Shown: positions 21,464-33,420, counted from the stretch's first letter. The stretch is DNA of 64,000 nucleotides from Hanleya hanleyi (GCA_036873755.1 JAVTVY010045404.1:62001-126000), one strand, 5' to 3'. Notes: generated by a model not told the origin, from the sequence alone. Made by a program: numbers and translations.

Positions 21464-22795
21464 TTCAACATTTATATCAATGATTTACTGACAGGGTTTG
21501 ACGACTCGAATGGTGAGTCGCCAAGTGTTTGGAATAAGTCGGTACACTGTCTAACCTATGCAAATGATATTGTTGTGTTGTCTCTCGATAAGGAGGAGTT
21601 ACAATTGAAGTTAGACAAGCTTTGTGCATTTCTCTGTAATTGGGGACTATCTGTTAACGTGAAAAAGACAAAGATTGTCGCCTTTGGATAAAACAGAAGC
21701 ATTAAGTACAACTTTTACATCAATCATAGCCCCATTGAATGTGTTAACAAATACAAATATCTTGGGGTTGTCGTCCACGGTAATGGGCACTTTAACGAGG
21801 CCATTACAAACCTGGCATGTAGGGCTAAGAAAGCAATATTCTCTCTGAGAAATGCAGTAAATCCAAAAGAATTAAAGATCCCCCTAGCGTGTAAACTTTT
21901 TGACTCTATTATACAGCCTATATTGCTATATGGTGCTGAAGTATGGATTGGCTACATAAATAAGTCTCCATGTATATCTGCGGATATGGTGGAAACCATA
22001 CTATGCAAGGACAATGACACCGAAACTGTGCATATTAAATACCTTAAACAATTGACGGGAGTACACTCGAAAGCAGTTAACTTAGCAGTGCTGGGGGAAC
22101 TCGGAAGAACCCCTGTTAAACCGTCTGCTATTTTGAATACTGTAAACTTTCATATACATATTTTGTCATCTAACCCAACTTCGTTATTATACAATGCATA
22201 CCTAGAACAAATTGAAGCGAATAGATTGCTGAATTGCCGGAATTGGGTTCATTCTATAAAAAATATTTTATCGGAAGTAGGATGCTATTACCTTTGGGAA
22301 AACCAAACACGTAAATCTCCCAAACCAACCCTGAAGTACATTAAAACAGTACTATTGATAAAATTTCGTAATATGTGAAAGGGAAAGATCTCAAAATGCA
22401 GCAAAATGGAAACTTATTGTACTTTCAAAACTGAATTGTCGGCTGAAGATACAGTCATGTCTGTAACGAACGGAAAACATCGCGTTTCTTTGTTTCAGTT
22501 TCGGATTAGCGCACATCGGCTCCAAATTGAGAGAGGTCGATACCATAATACACCTGTAGAAGATCGTTTATGTAGTGTCTACAAGGTGATAGAAAATGAG
22601 AATCGCTTTCTATTAGAATGTTCTAGATTTGAAAGAGAGAGAGAGATTCTATTCAATACTATTGGCTCATTCATGCCCACGACTATACCGAGACTCCGTC
22701 CGTATTTACTAGGTACCCTTATGTCCTCAGTTGATCAATCAGTGATAGATGCTATAGCAAAACATGTCTATACCTGTTCTGCAAGGTCACAGTAG
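21464..22795 (+). pseudogene. LINE ORF2, reverse transcriptase to C-terminus
   Basis: One reading frame of ~443 codons with only two internal stops (TAA 21689-21691, TGA 22376-22378) before the natural-looking TAG at 22793. It starts with FNIYINDLL, the conserved block before the catalytic box. The catalytic box reads Y-A-N-D at 21557-21568, so the first catalytic Asp of YADD is changed to Asn. Then follow a WGL.VN..KTK block, Y-K-Y-L-G-V near 21754, and Q-P-I-L-L-Y-G-A-E-V-W near 21916, all standard for CR1/L2-like elements. The C-terminal zinc knuckle near 22567 has decayed (second Cys and His replaced: CSVY, ENRFLLEC). Dead as a retrotransposon, but the low number of lesions points to a fairly recent insertion. 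Confidence 0.9.
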
Positions 22796-22914
22796 ATGAA
22801 ACCTAAATTACACTATGATAAATGCAAAATAGAGTAGTCTCCCCTGCCACAGTTACCAGGCGCCCACAGATCGGGGCCTAATCATCAACACTTGTATCTG
22901 AATAGTCTTTGATC

Positions 22915-23155
22915 GTATTGTTTTTGTGTATTGCTTCTACTTTTTATGTCCTGTATTTTTTGTTTTTATGTATTGCTTGTACTTTTTATATGTCCTGTAT
23001 GTATTGTTTTTATGTATTGCTTGTACTTTTTTTATGTCCTGTATGTTTTGTTTTTATGTATTGCATGTACTTTTTATATGTCCTGTATATATTGCGTTTA
23101 TGTATTGCTTGTAATTTTTTTAAGTCCTGTATGTATTGTTTTTATGTGGTGCCTT
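22915..23155 (+). repeat. ~43 bp minisatellite in the LINE 3' UTR
   Basis: Five to six units of TTTTTATGTATTGCTTGTAC with TTTTTATATGTCCTGTATGT. All three frames are largely open here, giving a Tyr/Phe/Cys/Leu-rich spurious peptide. Confidence 0.9.
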
Positions 23156-23195
23156 TAGCCTTCGAGCAGAAATGAGCAATAAACAATCTTATCTT

Positions 23196-23400
23196 ATCTG
23201 ACGACGATACAGCACACAAATCCGCAGTGTACGAGTTGTCACAGCGATACAGCTCACCAATTACCAATATACGATTTGTCAGAGCATTTCCATCATAGCA
23301 CTCTAGATTTGTATAATACCGCTTGTGCCGGTGCTAGGGGCCGTGTGATCATGTCATTGAAGTTGTCGCATGAACAGGTACAAGGAAAGCGTACCACGGT
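23196..23400 (-). repeat. F1 copy, second half
   Basis: Continuation of the F1 unit interrupted at 21460: GACGACGATACAGC, GCATTTCCATCATAGC, CCGGTGCTAGGGGCCGTGTG, GAACAGGTACAA. Confidence 0.85.
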
Positions 23401-23519
23401 TACAACATGTCACGGTTACTGTAAAGTTCGTGTAATTGACGGGTGAGAAACTTCAGATGGAGGCGTGGATTGCTTTCTACTGGTCAATTTATTCCATATA
23501 AGATCCGCCATAGACAGGT

Positions 23520-23590
23520 GGGAAACCTGTAAAGACAATCAAGACGTCGTGAAGACCCTCTATGACTCCAACAGCAAAGGCGTGCATAAA
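23520..23590 (+). repeat. Short duplicated segment (partner at 25518)
   Basis: GTAAAGACAATCAAGACGTC...CTATGACTCCAACAGCAAAGGCGTG is nearly identical at 23530-23585 and 25518-25577. Both could read KDNQDV.KTLYDSNSKGV, so it may be a shared protein fragment or a small dispersed repeat. The frame is broken soon after the block in the first copy. Confidence 0.7.
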
Positions 23591-23799
23591 GCAGTGGCCT
23601 AATAAAACATTACTCGTTATATATGAACGGGAAGAACATTTACATGAGGCAGAAAAACACTCCATTAATCGTATTTACCAGTTTACGTATTATAGAGTTA
23701 ACATGAGGCGGTCAGATACCTTATCAATCGTTGATACCAGTTTACCAACAAGGGTTATGTGTAACCCGGCAGCTCGCCTTTTGGGTATTCAATAACATG

Positions 23800-24470
23800 C
23801 AGCTTCACATAAAGATTGAGCCCTTCAGGTTGCACATCATTGGCAATGACAATACATATTGCAATAAAAATTTGACTTCTTCGTCAGTGATGCTGAAGTT
23901 GGATTGAAAGATGAACTATATTATAAAACTTGAAATAAAGATTACCTTTTTTTCCAAAAAGTAAGCTTATACATGTCATTATGAATACATGTACAATTGA
24001 AATTTTGTCTGAGATGTGGGTGTGAAATGCCTGGACAAATATGGTTCGTGCAAAAGGTTGAGGTTAAATCATGAGGAATGGGATTTGATACCAAAATTGA
24101 AGGAAATGGTGTTCTTCATTAAAGGCGACACAAAATTCCAAACCACCAGGGGTTAATATTTAATATTGTACTTCTGAAATGAAATAATGTCATTAAACTA
24201 TTAGTACCGTAATTACTATAAAGGAATATATTGTAGTTGATTTGACGTGTTTGTGTATATGTAACAGGTCGGTGTAAGAACGCATTGTTGAGGCTTTTGT
24301 TGAGGCTTTTGTGCAGCTGAAAAGGGTCATGTCTAGACGCATTGTTGAGCTCAGACAGGCTGTTGTAGGCTCTGTCTTGTGCGTAGTTCTTACACCAAGT
24401 ATAAACCTACAATGTACACTGCATCTCCTACCTAATAGGTTAGTATCACATATAAGAGATATATGCAGCT
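23800..24470 (+). repeat. Tandem duplication, unit A
   Basis: Aligns with 24460-25260: CAGCTTCACATAAAGATTGAGCCC, TGATRYTGARGTTGGATTGA, TTCCAAAAAGTAAGC, TAAAGGCGACACAAAATT and TATTGTACTTCTGAAAT. A ~150 bp segment at 24259-24409 is absent from unit B. Confidence 0.75.
24259..24409. repeat. Small insertion bounded by an inverted repeat
   Basis: GGTGTAAGAAC (~24268) and GTTCTTACACC (~24384) form an 11 bp inverted pair around ~105 bp, which includes a doubled TGTTGAGGCTTT. The block interrupts sequence that is continuous in unit B at ~25235. It has the shape of a very small non-autonomous transposon or a hairpin insertion. Confidence 0.5.
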
Positions 24471-25260
24471 TCACAAAAAGATCGAGCCCTTAAGGATGGC
24501 ACATCATTTGAGGTTGCACATCATTGGCAATGCACATCATTTAAAATAATAAATTTATTAAGAAATATGATTTCTATATTTAGTGATATTGAGGTTGGAT
24601 TGAAGGAGGAACTATATTATATAACTACCAATAAAGATTACATTTTTTCCAAAAGTAAGCCTACACATCCCATTGCATAGATCTGATGAATACATGTTGA
24701 TGTATACATGTAGTTAGGAACAATAGGTGTGCAATTTTGAGCACGTTCTTGGTGTAACTTTGTGTGATGATATGTGAACAAACAAAGCTAATAACAGTGC
24801 AATAGTAGGACTAAATCTATCATTTCCAACAGGCAATGGGACACTTGCACTGTGGTAAACCTTCACATTTGTATGCAAATAAAAGAACGCAATGACAACT
24901 GTGTCCAATCATACTGTAATGCTCCATAATAATGTGCATGGGTAAAGACTGAGCTCACGAACTGATTCAAACTCACTTTTAATTAATATAGTAAGTTAAA
25001 TGTGTGGACACAGATATGGCTGTACAAAAGCTTCAGGGTCAACGAGAATTTGATAAAATTTTAGGAAATGGCGTCCTTCATTTAAGGCGACACGAAATTA
25101 AAAACTAACAGGGGTTCGGTACTGCGGGATTCCCCCGCCAGTTATTTTGATATTGTACTTCTGAAATAAAATAATGTCAAAAACTATTAGTAAATACTAT
25201 AAAGGAATATACTGTATGTGATTTGGTATGTATGACTGTGTATACAATGTACACTGCATG
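24460..25260 (+). repeat. Tandem duplication, unit B
   Basis: Partner of 23800-24470. Contains GGTACTGCGGGATTCCCCCGCCAGTTA near 25118, the reverse complement of the CTGGCGGGGGAATCCCCGCAG block in 30600-30800, so both belong to one dispersed family in opposite orientations. Confidence 0.75.
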
Positions 25261-25349
25261 TCATGCCTAATAAGAAGTCAAAATTATTCTAAGTCCAGCC
25301 TAAACAACAAAGATCAACCCAGAAAACTTTCTAAGTCCAGCCTAAACAT

Positions 25350-25460
25350 AAAAGTCTAACCGGACACCAACACCGACACCGCCACCAACACCGACTCCAA
25401 CACCGCCACTTTCCCCCTCTCTCTCCCAATACCTCGCCTACTTCGTATACGGCGAGCTAA
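25350..25460 (+). repeat. ACACCGCC-type microsatellite and a hairpin
   Basis: Imperfect CCAACACCGACACCGCCA repeats at 25366-25410, preceded by a doubled CTAAGTCCAGCCTAAACA (~25290, ~25332). CTCGCC (~25432) pairs with GGCGAG (~25450) around TACTTCGTATAC. Confidence 0.75.
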
Positions 25461-25496
25461 AAAGCATTATATACAACATTAGCAAGAGATAATATA

Positions 25497-25682
25497 GTGA
25501 CAATTTATAATCCATATACCTGTAAAGACAATCAAGACGTCATGAAGACGCTCTATGACTCCAACAGCAAAGGCGTGAAGTGTCTCAGGTTATGGGAGTT
25601 ATATACCGTCACAGAATCACAATTACATAATCTAATTCCGGCGAACTTTACCATTCACCATTTATCTGGCGAGCGAACATAA
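25497..25682 (+). other. Short frame sharing the KDNQDV.KTLYDSNSKGV block
   Basis: A 61-codon frame that contains the segment duplicated at 23530. No known domain. It ends in TAA at 25680. Possibly an exon-sized remnant of a degraded transposon protein; the evidence for coding is only the shared block. Confidence 0.3.
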
Positions 25683-25915
25683 TAGAAACCGGTTCGACCG
25701 CAATAGCTTGACCGCACGCAGCGTTTATATTCTAATGCAAAAAATTAGAATACGCGACAACCATCACGGATGCACGGCGCAACGCAGAGTGAGATGAATA
25801 ATGAGCTGAATAATGAGACGAGTACGGTAGTATGAGGGTGAAACATTTAAATGAGGACATCAACAATTTCAATAATATTAGTAGTGGTAAAAGCGTATGT
25901 GACAAACGCATATCA

Positions 25916-26020
25916 CAAATGTGCTTCAGAATAGGTTAACCAGAAGACTATGTGAAATCATGTGGCTCTATCAGTATGTCGGCAACTCTTCTCACTTCCC
26001 TTATATGTGGTGTAATTAAG
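25916..26020 (-). repeat. F1 fragment with the conserved terminus
   Basis: Reverse complement of the start of the F1 unit, ending in CTTCCCTTATATGTGGTGTA-ATT at 26019. Confidence 0.75.
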
Positions 26021-26082
26021 TGTATCTAAACACTAACCAATATTCACAATTGTTCATTGTGAGTAACAGTGAGATTTGTTCT

Positions 26083-26403
26083 TCACCTTATGATATTGCA
26101 GGGGCATTTTTCAATTAAAAATGAACACAAAATAGGTGGTATGATGTTAAGGGAATAGGCATGATGCCAGGAAATGTTGAGTCCAGTTTCACAATTCAAG
26201 TGTACCACAAGAGAGGAATAGCACCTAGGATTGGACGGACATGGCCGTTGAAGGCAACCATCGCCGAGCACACTGAGAGGTGATGAACACATATTTAGGT
26301 TACTGACTTGAAGGATCTTTCCGTTCAGAACATGTGCTAATGTTTTGCACAAGAGCAGTACTAAACACAATAAGAACAAAGTATTACGATATAAATCACT
26401 CAT
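26083..26403 (-). CDS. Candidate first exon of a secreted Cys-rich protein
   Basis: The 106-codon minus-strand frame starts at an ATG (26403). It opens with a short polar N-terminus and a strong hydrophobic stretch of about 17 residues (TLFLLCLVLLLCKTLAH) that looks like a signal peptide with cleavage near residue 24. Then come an NGKILQVSNLNMC region and a cysteine cluster (C..PLSVLGDGC...PC....RC, then a later NC) suggestive of a secreted or extracellular domain. No family is recognised; PAN/apple-like or other small disulfide folds are possible. No convincing splice donor or later exon was identified, and there is no second copy in the window. The C-terminal 30 residues look non-coding, so an exon boundary near 26150-26200 is plausible. 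Confidence 0.35.
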   Translation of the reverse strand: MSDLYRNTLFLLCLVLLLCKTLAHVLNGKILQVSNLNMCSSPLSVLGDGCLQRPCPSNPRCYSSLVVHLNCETGLNISWHHAYSLNIIPPILCSFLIEKCPCNIIR

Positions 26404-29187
26404 TAGTAACTTTAGTACAGATTGGCTTATCTGCTGCAGTTGGCCAATTGTGATGGTATGAAATCCTCTTCACACAGCAGTTATAGTTGCAAAGTAACGG
26501 TTCCTTGAATATTATGTATTCGTGAATATAAAAACTTCACACAATAATCATCCCATCATCTAAACTTTTCCAATATGAATAATACAATCATGCGCTGATA
26601 TATATATTTTTTAGTTTTGAAACCGGATTTTGAAAGTGCTTACGTTGTTGTGCCCAAATGTCATTGCCTTCTACGGATTGTTATCAGATGCACGGGTTAC
26701 CGATGAACATACTAGCCATCATCCAGAATGATTTTTGATGTTTTGGAACATAAAATATTGCACAAATCAGAAATCAAATGAAAATGACAAGGACGGGAAG
26801 TCCTTCAATGTTGGTTTATATTCAAAACTGATTATCATCAGGCCCATTTTTCCTCCAATTTTAGTCCAGAGTTTCTTGTCTACATATCAATGGATCCATT
26901 TAGCCTCTGGGGCCCTAAAAGCAATTGTGCGAACTGTGGGTCAAATTGATTAGCAATGCGGTGAAGATTTGCTTGGCAAGGATACATTTTGTATACGATC
27001 AGATGATCTCTCATGATGTCGTAATTTACCAGTGACGCTCCAGCATCAACACGAAACTATTACAGTCAATTTGGTCAAGCTGGGTGTGTACAGTGAGATC
27101 ATAAATGATGAAAAGTAAGTATGCAATGATAGTAAAGTTACTTGATGTTATTGTAGAGCTCTTGTTCTAGTTCTTACAATTCTCATTCCTGCTTGTCGGA
27201 CAAACAAGCGCTACACAATCGAAAACAGCGTATTATACAGTTGAAACTCAGATGTGGCAGCCAATGGTCTTAAATAGCTGGACCTCATACACTATCTCTA
27301 TTGATAACTAAAGTACAATAGACACAGAGTGAACTACTCATTAAGAACATATGCTGATCCTATTGTTCAGTGTGTATTTTAAATCGAACCTCAGTTACAT
27401 ATGGTAGAAAAATGAAAAGAATATGCAGTAATACACGAAACATTCAACACAGATTGGGTCAGCGATGCAAAAGATATTGCTAATCAAACATACCCAATTT
27501 TGCAGCAGCGAGTAAGTCACTTGATATCTGAATAGGGTCGTCAGAGTTGGCAAGCGAATGCCTATTCCGCCAATACATATATCTGCTTTCAAGTGCTGAG
27601 TAATAAGTGATGAACTTTAGACAGCACAGATCATTATTAATAAATGTGTTGCAGATCATTCACACATAACCCTCTTCTCAATACGGAGTAGTTTTGTTCA
27701 AGTGAAACTCCCAATTGCATCTCGCGGTTGAAAGACAAAACAAAAATTACTAAATAAAAACAATGCTAAAGCTTGAGTAATGTATTATGATGTTGCGACA
27801 TATTGAATCAGTATAGTAAGAAGGATATAGCAGCACACATGTACATACCTCCATTTTGGAAAGGAGTATTTATTTCAAGTTGACATAGGGATACGGCCAC
27901 CAATGATCGATGTAATACTGGATTGATACACCAAGAAATTCAGAGAGATAAGCCCATTATTAAAAAATATATGACACTGCAATTACACATCAATCTTTTT
28001 CAAGAGTGAATATAGGTTTTGTTCAAATTGCCTTTGAATACTACCCCCAAATAAACGGTCTTATATATTAAAAGGCTTCGCGAGGTAACTCGAAGCAATA
28101 TTTTATGACGTTCAGAAAGATTGGTTCATTAATAAGAAAGACATATCAATACAACTACACCGTCTTTTTGTTCTAGTAGAGGATATTTTTAGTTGACATT
28201 TGGATACTGTTCCCAAGTAGCATCGTTGTGATACAAGAACAAATCTTGACACTATGTAACTCTGCTATTATGAATTACTAATGTATGATACAGGTTAAGC
28301 AGATTAGACTAAAAGCAATAATGACGTGGCGGTTAAAATAAGCCCACATATATTTTTCAGCAAAGTAAAATGAATGTCTACAGTTTGGACATTCCGTCTG
28401 CAACAGAAAAAAACTACACGACTTTGGAAGTCAACCTCCAATCTAGGTTACATAAATGGCCATAGTACGCTTAGAAATTTTCTCGCCAGTATTGAGGCTA
28501 ACAGTTTCACCAATACCCAAATCTGGCTTCCATACTAGAACATTCTGTACTTCGTTCTCTCAACAAAAATATGAGTGGTCGATAATTATATATGCATAAC
28601 CGGCATAGCTACCCGGGCACGGCGGGAGGTGAGTGACTAATATCACAACTGATTCAAACATCATACTTGTTGTACCTTACTGGATAATGTTAAAATTGAA
28701 CCTGAATTGGGTAAGAAAATATAAACGATGTTTGTGAAAGCCCTCTCACACATATCTTTCGCGACGTCTAACAAGCTGGATAAAGTATTTCCAAACATCA
28801 CTTTTTATGATATACAAGTCATATATAAATGGTTAGTGAACTTGAATGTTGTTTTAAAGCTTTAAATATATTATATTTTCGGAATGAAAACAATGGTAGT
28901 GTTATCGTCCTATGACAGGGCACTTAACTTAATGGACAATGATCCACCTTCTCCGTCTTAACCAGCAGATCATAGTAAGCCCATATTCAGTAACATTGTC
29001 ACATACTTTCGGTTTCTGCGATAGCGGTTTCCAGTCTTTGGAATATATGTCCTCAGTCTGGGTCTCCATCTCGAATTTATGCTGTATACATTGTAGGTCA
29101 GTGTACTAACAAGATATAAATAATTTAATTATAACAACAACAATAGTAGAGCGAATCTTTTATGTGTCTCACATTTTGACATTGTGT
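26404..29187. other. ~2.8 kb without a recognised gene
   Basis: AT-rich. Weakly similar blocks (RGAGTATTTWTTTCAAGTTGACAT, GGATATTTTTAGTTGACATT) near 27865, 28005 and 28175 hint at an old ~150 bp-type repeat, too diverged to define. The frame at 26735-26953 has no recognised motif. Confidence 0.5.
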
Positions 29188-29600
29188 AATTACAACACAT
29201 ATAATGGAAGTGGGAAGAGGTGCCGACATACTGACAGAGTCACATGGCTTCACAGTATAGTCTTCTGGATAACCTATTCTAAAGCACATACCAAGAATCT
29301 AACGATTCGTGATATGTGTTGTATCTCAGGTACGCTTTTATTGTACTTGTTCATGTGGCAACTTGGATGACATGACCACACGGCCCCTAGCACCGGCATC
29401 AGCGGTATCAGATACAAATCTTGAGAGCTATGATGGAAATGCTCTGACAACTCGTACACTGGGGATTGGTGAGCTGTATCGTCGTCAGATGAAAATGACG
29501 GCATTTAACACAAAAGACTAACCTGTAACGCCCGATGTCGACCAAGCATCAACTTCCTACAAATGCCAACGTTATATCAAAGACCAAAATGTCTGTACCT
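29188..29600 (+). repeat. F1 solo copy
   Basis: Starts with AATTACAACACATATAATGG and runs through nearly one full unit to CCAAAATGTCTGTACC. The abrupt start supports a defined F1 terminus. Confidence 0.85.
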
Positions 29601-29604
29601 TCAT

Positions 29605-29655
29605 GCCATGCATGTGTGTGTGTGTGTGTGTATGTGTGTGTGTCTGTGTGTTAAA
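29605..29655 (+). repeat. (TG)n microsatellite
   Basis: TG repeats with few interruptions, directly after the F1 copy. Confidence 0.95.
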
Positions 29656-29799
29656 GAGAGATATCGGACGAGCGGCGCAACCTAAGTCGACGAAGCTATT
29701 CGGTTGCCTCAGTGTATATCTGATGTTTACATAAGAAAAATCCCTTTGCGTGTGGTAGTAATACAATCATTTTTGTCCCCCGCCGCAACGCGGCCGGGG

Positions 29800-30375
29800 G
29801 ACTTTAAAATGGTTCTTGCTTCTATGTGTCCGTGCATGTCCGTGCATGTCCGTGGATGTTCGTGCATACATGTCTGTTCGAATGATTAGTTCCTAACGCT
29901 TTGTTGGATTCTTTCGAAATTTGGCATATGCATTCCTTGTGACAAGACGCCAGTCGGTATCGCATTTCAGCAACATCTGCCTGAAGGTGGCGCCACTGGG
30001 TCAAAATGAATCTTGCTTCTTTGTGTCCGTGGATGTCCGTTACAAGCGATAACTTCCAAACGCTTTCTTGGATTCTTCCGAAATTTGGCATATGCATTCC
30101 TTATGAGAAGACGCGGTTGCGTACTGGATTTCAACAACATTTGCCTGAAGGTGGCGCCACTGAGTTTCGCTTCTTCATGTCCGTTCCAGTTAAAATGGGT
30201 CTTGCTCTTCCAAAAGATTTGTCGGATTCCTCCTAAATTTAGCATATACACTCCTTGTGACCAGACATGGGTTGGTATTGCGTTTCAGCAAGATCCATCC
30301 GAAGGTGGCGCCACTGGGCCTTGTTACAATCTTCTTTTCATGTCCGTGGTTTCCATTCAAATTCTTCACAAGCGA
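29800..30375 (+). repeat. Leading satellite units of the element
   Basis: Three ~150-165 bp units with TCTTGCTTCTNTGTGTCCG, GAAATTTGGCATATGCATTC, TGTGACAAGACGC and CTGAAGGTGGCGCCACTGGG. The open frames at 29967-30378 are spurious products of the unit. Confidence 0.8.
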
Positions 30376-30429
30376 TAATTTCCAAACGCTTTGTCTTATA
30401 ATTAGGCATCCCTAAATGCGTTTGTCATT

Positions 30430-30960
30430 TGTTCTTCTTTCTTCCGCTTCTCGCTGTTAGTTTTGAATTTCATGTGGCTTTAAATGAAGGACACCATTTT
30501 CTTAAATTTGCTGTCCAGTCCTTCTATTCCACATCATATGATTTACACTAAAGCTTTTGCAGGAACCATATTTTTTTTCAGAAGTATAATATGAAATAAC
30601 TGGCGGGGGAATCCCCGCAGTATCGAACCTGTGTTAGTTTTGAATTTTGTGTCGTCTTAACTGAAGGACATTTCCTTCAACTGTGCTATGAAATTATTCT
30701 ATTCCACATCATATGATTTACCCTAAAGCTTTTGCATGAACCATATTATATTTCAGAAGTATAATATGAAATAACTGGCGGGGAAATCCCCGCAGTACCG
30801 AACCCCTGGTTTTTGAATTTCGTGTCATCTTAAATGAAGGACAACATTTTCTTCAATTTTGCTATCAAATAATTGTATCTCACATCATATGATTTACCCT
30901 AAAGCTTCTGCAGGAACCATTTGTGTCCACAGTGTAACTTGCTATATTAATTACAACTGA
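30430..30960 (-). repeat. Nested tandem repeat with a CTGGCGGGGGAATCCCCGC block
   Basis: Three ~165-185 bp units: AATTTCGTGTCRTCTTAAATGAAGGAC, CACATCATATGATTTACCCT, AAGCTTTTGCAGGAACCATA, TAATATGAAATAACTGGCGG. It is inverted relative to the homologous blocks at 24100-24190 and 25075-25170, so this is an independent dispersed family inserted in the element. Confidence 0.75.
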
Positions 30961-31335
30961 GTTCCTAAAGTTTAAGTGCACACTGTGCATATGATCAATT
31001 TCCTGAATTGAATTCCACCTTGTGTTTTTTTCGGACTGTGATAGATGATGGCATGCAGTTGTCAGTGTGGTTGTTTCATGTACAGGGAGCTTTCTATGGC
31101 TTTCATGTCAGCACACCTACCACTACCCTCAAGAAGAGCATGTCCCCATCCCCAGGGCGCCGAGCCGCACCCTCTATCTCCCAAACTAGCCCTCGCCTGA
31201 TCCTCATATATTGTGTTTGAGCATATATACCTCCAATATATCTTGGCAGAAGCTGAAATTTGTATGTTGTCTGCAATATTGGGATAATATTGAGATAATT
31301 GCAACCCCAAAAGGTTTCAATTTATCAGGCACAGA
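30961..31335. other. Low-repeat segment inside the element
   Basis: A locally GC-richer stretch at 31100-31200 (CCCCATCCCCAGGGCGCCGA). No recognisable protein in either strand. Confidence 0.45.
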
Positions 31336-33420
31336 CCCATGTTTTTGTATTTGGTAAATGGATCCCTTGTCTATAGATTTTTGCTTGGAATTGTTTTTCG
31401 TGCCAATCTGCTTCTGGGTGGCGCCACCTTGGGCCAAGTTAAATTGCATCTCCAGACAATAACTTTTGAAAACCTTAAGGATTCTTTCCAAATTTGGTGT
31501 GATGGTACCTTGTCTCAAGATCTGGCTTGAGAGTGTTTTTCATGTTGATAGAGGGACCACCTGAAAGCTAAGTTAAGTGTTTCCAGACAATAACTTTTAA
31601 AAACCTGAACCGATTCATTCCAAATTTGGTGTGTAGGTACCTCGCCTCAATTTCGCGTTTGGCATTGTTTTTCATGCCGATCCACTTATAGGTGGTGCCA
31701 CAATGTTTCCGACAATTTTTTATACTTGAATGAATTCTTTCCAAGTTTTGTATACATGTACCTTACCTGAAGGTTCCACTTAGTATTGTTTTTCTTGTCG
31801 ATCTGCACATAGGTAGCGCCACCTGTAGGCCAAGTTAACATTTTCTATTTCCAATGTCAAGGGATCTTGCCTCAAGATCTCGGTTGGCGCTACCTGAGTG
31901 CCAAGGTAAAATTGCGTTTCCGGACAGTAACTGTTGGACCTTAATGGATTCTTTTAAATTTGGTACATGTGGGTACCTACCCTCAAGTTATCTTATGGGG
32001 CCATGTTATTGATGTTTTTCCTAAGTTTTACGTTTTTACTTTCTTCCCATAAAATGAATGTTTCCTTTACTAAAGATGCAAAAGGCATGCCTCCAATCGT
32101 ATTCGATCGACTATCTAGTTGCATATACATTCCTGGTGACAAAATGTTGATTGGTATTGCGTTTCAGAAAGATCTGCCTGTAGGTGGCGACACTAGGGTT
32201 CTTTCCATTCTTTTGTGCTGCAAGCAATAACTTTGAAATGTTGCTCGAAATTTGGTTTTCGGGCAATAACTTGAGAACTGCTCATAAAATTCTTCCCAAA
32301 TTAAGCATGCATATACATTGTACCTTGCCATTAGATGTTGTTTGGGAGTGCGTTATCCACTTCTCCTCAGAAAGCGCCGCCACCTGATGACAAAATCTGA
32401 AATTTGTTTCTGGCCAATAACTTGAGAACTGCATGCTCATCGGATTCTTCTCAAATTTAGCATGCATGTACCATGCCAGGACATGTTGCATGGGATTGCC
32501 TTTAACTCACTTGCACTTACAGATGGCGCCACCTGGTGGCAAAATCCCAAATTTGTCTCCGGGTAATACCATGACCTAAGATGTCGCTTGAGATTGCATT
32601 TCGCCCACTTGCACCTATAGGTGGCGCCACCATTTGTTAAAATCAAAATTTGTTTTCAGCTATTAACTTGGGAACTGCTCATCGGAATCTCCTCAAATTT
32701 AGCATGCATGTATCATGCCAGGAGATGTTGCGTGGGATTGCGTTTCGCTCACTTTTACTTACAGGTGGTACCACTTGGTAGCGAAATACCAGATTTGTTT
32801 CCGGGTAATAACTTGAGAACCGCTCGTCAGATTCTTCTTAAATCTGGTATGAATATATCATGACATATGATGTCGCTTGGGATTGCGTTTCGCCCACTTG
32901 TGCTTACAGGTAGCACCACCTTGTGTCAAATCTAAGTTTCATTTCGCTCATCAGATTTTTCTCCAATTTGGTAGGCAGATACCATGCCATGATATGTCCC
33001 TTGAGATTGTATTTCACCTGCTTCTGCATACTGGTGGCGACACCTGGTGGAAAAATCTGAAATTTGTTTCTGGCAATAATTTCTGGATTCTTCTCAAATT
33101 TGGTATTCATGTGCCATAAGATGTCACTTGGGATTGTGTTTCGCACACTTGTGCATACAAATCTAAACTTGGTTTCCGGGCAATAACCCCTTTTCAGATT
33201 CTTCCCGAAGTTGCACCATGTCATGAGATGATCCTTGGGATTGCATTTCGCCCACTTGCACCTACAGGTAGGGACACATGGTGCCAAATTTCAAATTTGG
33301 TTTCCAGACGATAGGTTGATGATGCATTCAGCTTCTCGTCAAATTTGGTTTTCAGATAATATGCCTTGAGATGTCACTTGGGGTCGCTTCTCGGTTACAT
33401 AATTTCCATGCTTCATTGCA
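31336..33420 (+). repeat. GGTGGCGCCACC satellite, main block
   Basis: About 14 diverged units with CTTGAGAACTGCTCATCGGA, TTCTTCTCAAATTTAGCATG, TACCATGCCAGGACATGTTG, GGGATTGCGTTTCGCCCACT and ACAGGTGGCGCCACCTGGTG. Unit length is 120-170 bp. The 12 bp palindrome GGTGGCGCCACC (or near variants) recurs at ~31420, 32524, 32621 and others. Apparent ORFs on both strands reflect the repeat. Confidence 0.85.

Larger units (their letters stand above)
21461..23195 (+). mobile_element. 5'-truncated LINE insertion with target duplication
   Basis: The insertion interrupts an F1 repeat. The F1 sequence ends with ATCTGA (21455-21460) and resumes with ATCTGA (23196-23201), a 6 bp target-site duplication. The insert begins inside the reverse transcriptase domain and ends with GCAATAAACA plus ATCTT repeats, a polyadenylation-type signal and a microsatellite tail typical of CR1-group LINEs. 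A 43 bp-type minisatellite occupies its 3' untranslated part. Confidence 0.9.

Noticed and set aside
22909..23175. Cys/Tyr/Phe-rich 88-codon frame resembling a membrane protein
   Set aside because: Minisatellite in a LINE 3' UTR, open in all three plus frames.
27845..28250. Possible ~150 bp tandem array
   Set aside because: Only short, weak matches between putative units; not enough to call a repeat without alignment software.
29822..33287. Many frames on both strands with LPEGGAT-like or KFEKNP-like motifs
   Set aside because: They follow the GGTGGCGCCACC satellite; opposite-strand frames are equally open.
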